Below, piece by piece: positions 62,294 to 64,000 of a stretch of DNA of 64,000 bases. A program made the position numbers and the translations under genes. This stretch comes from Bryobacteraceae bacterium. GTDB lineage: Bacteria; Acidobacteriota; Terriglobia; Bryobacterales; Bryobacteraceae. Position 1 is the first letter of the stretch. Each line of letters opens with the position of its first letter. The stretch is taken from the NCBI GenBank assembly GCA_025055455.1, contig JANWXD010000001.1, positions 186,001 to 250,000 of the forward strand. Reading direction: 5' to 3'. The notes under the pieces were generated by a model that saw nothing but the letters and a program-made list of their open reading frames with translations, did not search any database and was not told the DNA's origin.

Positions 62294-63048
62294 GCCTCGG
62301 GAACTTCCACGTCGCGAAAACTGACCAGGCGCACACCAGAGCTCGCCAGAGCTTCCCGCACCTCCGGGGCGGTGAGGGCCGCCAATTCCTGCTCGCGGCT
62401 TTCCTTCAAGCGCGTGGGCGCGCGACGGAGCTCCTCGCCGCAGCGCCCTGGATGGCACATCAGTTCGGTGAGCCCCGTCGGCAGGCGGCGAATCAGATGG
62501 ACGAGCTGCGGGACGCCGAGGCGTCCCGTGAGGCGGAACCCGGCGAAGTGGTCGGTCATGCGGAGCCCGTAGCGCGAGAGAATCCGCCCGGCGAGGGAGT
62601 CAACCCCAGGCAACGGCAGCGGCCTCCGCACCCAGCGGATGCCGAACTCGCCGGCCACTTGCGCCACGGCCCGAAAAATCCACGGCAGCAAGTGGGTGTG
62701 CTTATGCGTGTCCACGTGAGTGGGCTGCAGGCCGGCGCCGAGAATCTTCTCGACTTGGGCGCGCAGGATGTCGCGCAACGGCAGCCGCCGGGCCGCGACA
62801 GCCGCGACGAGCTCCGGAAGGCTCTCGGGCAAACCGGGGGCGCCCACGAGCACCAGATGACAGCCGACGTCGAGGCTCGGGTGCGAGCGGGCCCGCTGGA
62901 CGGCATCTTCAAAGGCCGCACCAGTGGCCATCAGGGTCGCCGAGGTCAGGATCCCGCGCTCGTGCGCTTCCAGGATCCCGGCGTTGACGTCCCGCGTGAA
63001 GCCGAAATCGTCGGCGTTGACGATCAAGAGGCGGCGGGCCGAGCTCAA
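62290..63048 (-). CDS. ChbG/HpnK (YdjC-like) carbohydrate deacetylase
   Basis: This 252-residue protein begins with LLIVNADDFGFTRDVNAGIL, the family signature with the catalytic Asp and metal-binding Asp. THVDTHKHTHLLPWIFRAV supplies the metal histidines, and ELMCHPGRCGEEL a further conserved His. Members remove acetyl groups from chito-oligosaccharides or hopanoid sugars. It overlaps the MCE gene by 4 bp, an arrangement that might link it to envelope lipids or glycans. The exact substrate is unknown. Confidence 0.88.
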   Translation of the reverse strand: MSSARRLLIVNADDFGFTRDVNAGILEAHERGILTSATLMATGAAFEDAVQRARSHPSLDVGCHLVLVGAPGLPESLPELVAAVAARRLPLRDILRAQVEKILGAGLQPTHVDTHKHTHLLPWIFRAVAQVAGEFGIRWVRRPLPLPGVDSLAGRILSRYGLRMTDHFAGFRLTGRLGVPQLVHLIRRLPTGLTELMCHPGRCGEELRRAPTRLKESREQELAALTAPEVREALASSGVRLVSFRDVEVPEA

Positions 63049-64000
63049 AACAGTGCCAATTTGATGCGCAGGAACTTTTTCGGGTTGGCCCGGAAATCCT
63101 TGAGCAAGCTCTCCAGTTCGCGGCTCACACCGTTCAAGGACTCGTACAGCTGCGGGTTGACCACCAGCTGGCCGAGCGTGCCCTGGCCGTTGTTGAGTTT
63201 CTCGACCGTGTCTTCGAGCCGCGCCAGCGTCGTCTGGATCTGCCGATGCAATTCCTCGTCCTTGAGTAGCTTGCCCGCCGTGCCCTTGCCCGCGTTGAGG
63301 TCTTCCACCAGGCGGTTCAACTCGGCCACGGTCTTCCGGGCCTCGTCGTAAAGCGAGGGGTCGCGGAGCAGCTTGCCAGCCGTGCCCTGCCCCTCCTGAA
63401 CGTTGCGTGCGATCTCGTCGACGCGCTGCACCGTGGAGCGGAGGTCGTTGTAGAGGCTGTCGTCGTACAGCAGCCGTCCGACGGTGCCCTGGCCGCTGGA
63501 AACGGCCCGGGTGACCTTTTCGGCCTCGGCGGCGGTACTGGTAAGGCGTTTATACAGCTCTTCATCCACGAGCAGCTTGCCGATGGTGCCGCGCCCGGCC
63601 TCCACGTCGCGCACGACACCGTCAATACGACGCAGCAGGTCCCGAGCCGCCACCATGACGTCGTAGCCGGACTGGACGACTTCCTCGAACTCGCTGACGT
63701 CCTTACTCGGGATCTCGGCTCCGTCACGCACCGTTTCCGCGCTCTGTCCCATCTTGATGTTGATGAACTTCGTGCCGAGGACGTTTTCAGCGCTGATGGC
63801 GGCTTGCGAGTCCACCGGTATGCGGCTGAGCATGGCCGCATCCACCGACATGTCGATGCGCACCACGCGGCGAGGCGTCTTTTCCCCCGATAGTCCGACG
63901 CGGGTCACGTTGCCGATGATGATCCCATTCAGCCGCACGGGGGCGCCCACGGCCAATGCCGCCGAGTCGTCCATATAGGTCCGCAGAGTGGCTTTGGCCA
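63045..64000 (-). CDS. MCE/MlaD-family lipid-transport substrate-binding protein (N-terminus off window)
   Basis: The frame is open through the right edge, so the N-terminal membrane anchor is missing. What remains (318 residues) begins AKATLRTYMDDSAALAVGAP with the MCE domain PVRLNGIIIGNVTRVGL, and IPVDSQAAISAENVLGTKFI. After it come five copies of a roughly 34-residue helical repeat, each starting G-x-G-T-x-G-x-L (GRGTIGKLLVDEELY, GQGTVGRLLYDDSLY, GQGTAGKLLRDPSLY, GKGTAGKLLKDEELH, GQGTLGQLVVNPQLY). MCE proteins shuttle lipids between membranes with an ABC transporter, likely encoded upstream outside the window. Confidence 0.88.
   Translation of the reverse strand, partial: AKATLRTYMDDSAALAVGAPVRLNGIIIGNVTRVGLSGEKTPRRVVRIDMSVDAAMLSRIPVDSQAAISAENVLGTKFINIKMGQSAETVRDGAEIPSKDVSEFEEVVQSGYDVMVAARDLLRRIDGVVRDVEAGRGTIGKLLVDEELYKRLTSTAAEAEKVTRAVSSGQGTVGRLLYDDSLYNDLRSTVQRVDEIARNVQEGQGTAGKLLRDPSLYDEARKTVAELNRLVEDLNAGKGTAGKLLKDEELHRQIQTTLARLEDTVEKLNNGQGTLGQLVVNPQLYESLNGVSRELESLLKDFRANPKKFLRIKLALF

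Overview
This is about 64 kb of GC-rich, densely coded bacterial chromosome. Two very large TonB-dependent receptors with an N-terminal carboxypeptidase-regulatory-like domain, a PmoA-family (DUF6807) protein, SMP-30-like and M28 secreted enzymes, an ECF/anti-sigma pair, a type-B sdhCAB operon and an MqnD-type menaquinone gene together suggest a member of the Acidobacteriota, probably the Bryobacterales/Solibacter lineage. That placement is inferred from gene content only. No CRISPR array, intact insertion sequence or intact prophage was seen.

Left part (1-12.4 kb, mostly minus strand): the 5' part of a YeiH-type transporter, a DUF72 protein and an ABC-2 polysaccharide-export permease; two small proteins; an ECF sigma factor, zinc-binding anti-sigma factor and Spy/CpxP-like metal sensor with 4-bp overlaps; a half-size TauE/SafE protein; a NodU-type carbamoyltransferase 4 nt behind gltX; sdhCAB; and mqnD.

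Middle-left (12.5-26.2 kb): a degenerate aldo/keto reductase; a membrane protein with a winged-helix regulator, started by a textbook promoter with almost no leader; uppS; an MgtC/DUF4010 protein and a Tat-type serine hydrolase; a convergent MFS transporter-PmoA pair; an ACP-KAS pair; a zinc-ribbon membrane protein; a PfkB kinase; a CbiX-type chelatase; a cysteine-rich protein; dgt and a YfgM-like TPR protein.

Middle-right (26.4-44.2 kb): the two divergent TonB receptors around a 367-bp promoter region; tRNA-Val(TAC) next to a decayed tyrosine recombinase whose catalytic tyrosine codon is now a stop; a TolC-adaptor-RND-DUF2892 efflux operon with a divergent osmC; and the SMP-30, NUDIX and mutS2 operon behind tRNA-Arg(TCG).

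Right part (45.2-64 kb): a long minus-strand housekeeping run reading acyP, apt, ispE, prs, rplY, pth, rpsF, rpsR, rplI, an SDR gene and a HEAT-repeat gene; hemB; an ACT-domain gene; an operon of a soluble histidine kinase, NarL-type regulator, amidohydrolase and a PaaK-like protein lacking the adenylation core; tRNA-Leu(TAG); a receiver-like protein; a sugar-nucleotide epimerase; a DtxR regulator and M28 peptidase with overlapping promoters; a ChbG/HpnK deacetylase; and an MCE/MlaD protein running off the window.

Two themes cross the window. Several genes have a TANNNT -10 box only 6-11 nt before the start codon and no ribosome-binding site, suggesting leaderless mRNAs. Many co-directional genes overlap by exactly 4 bp, indicating extensive translational coupling.
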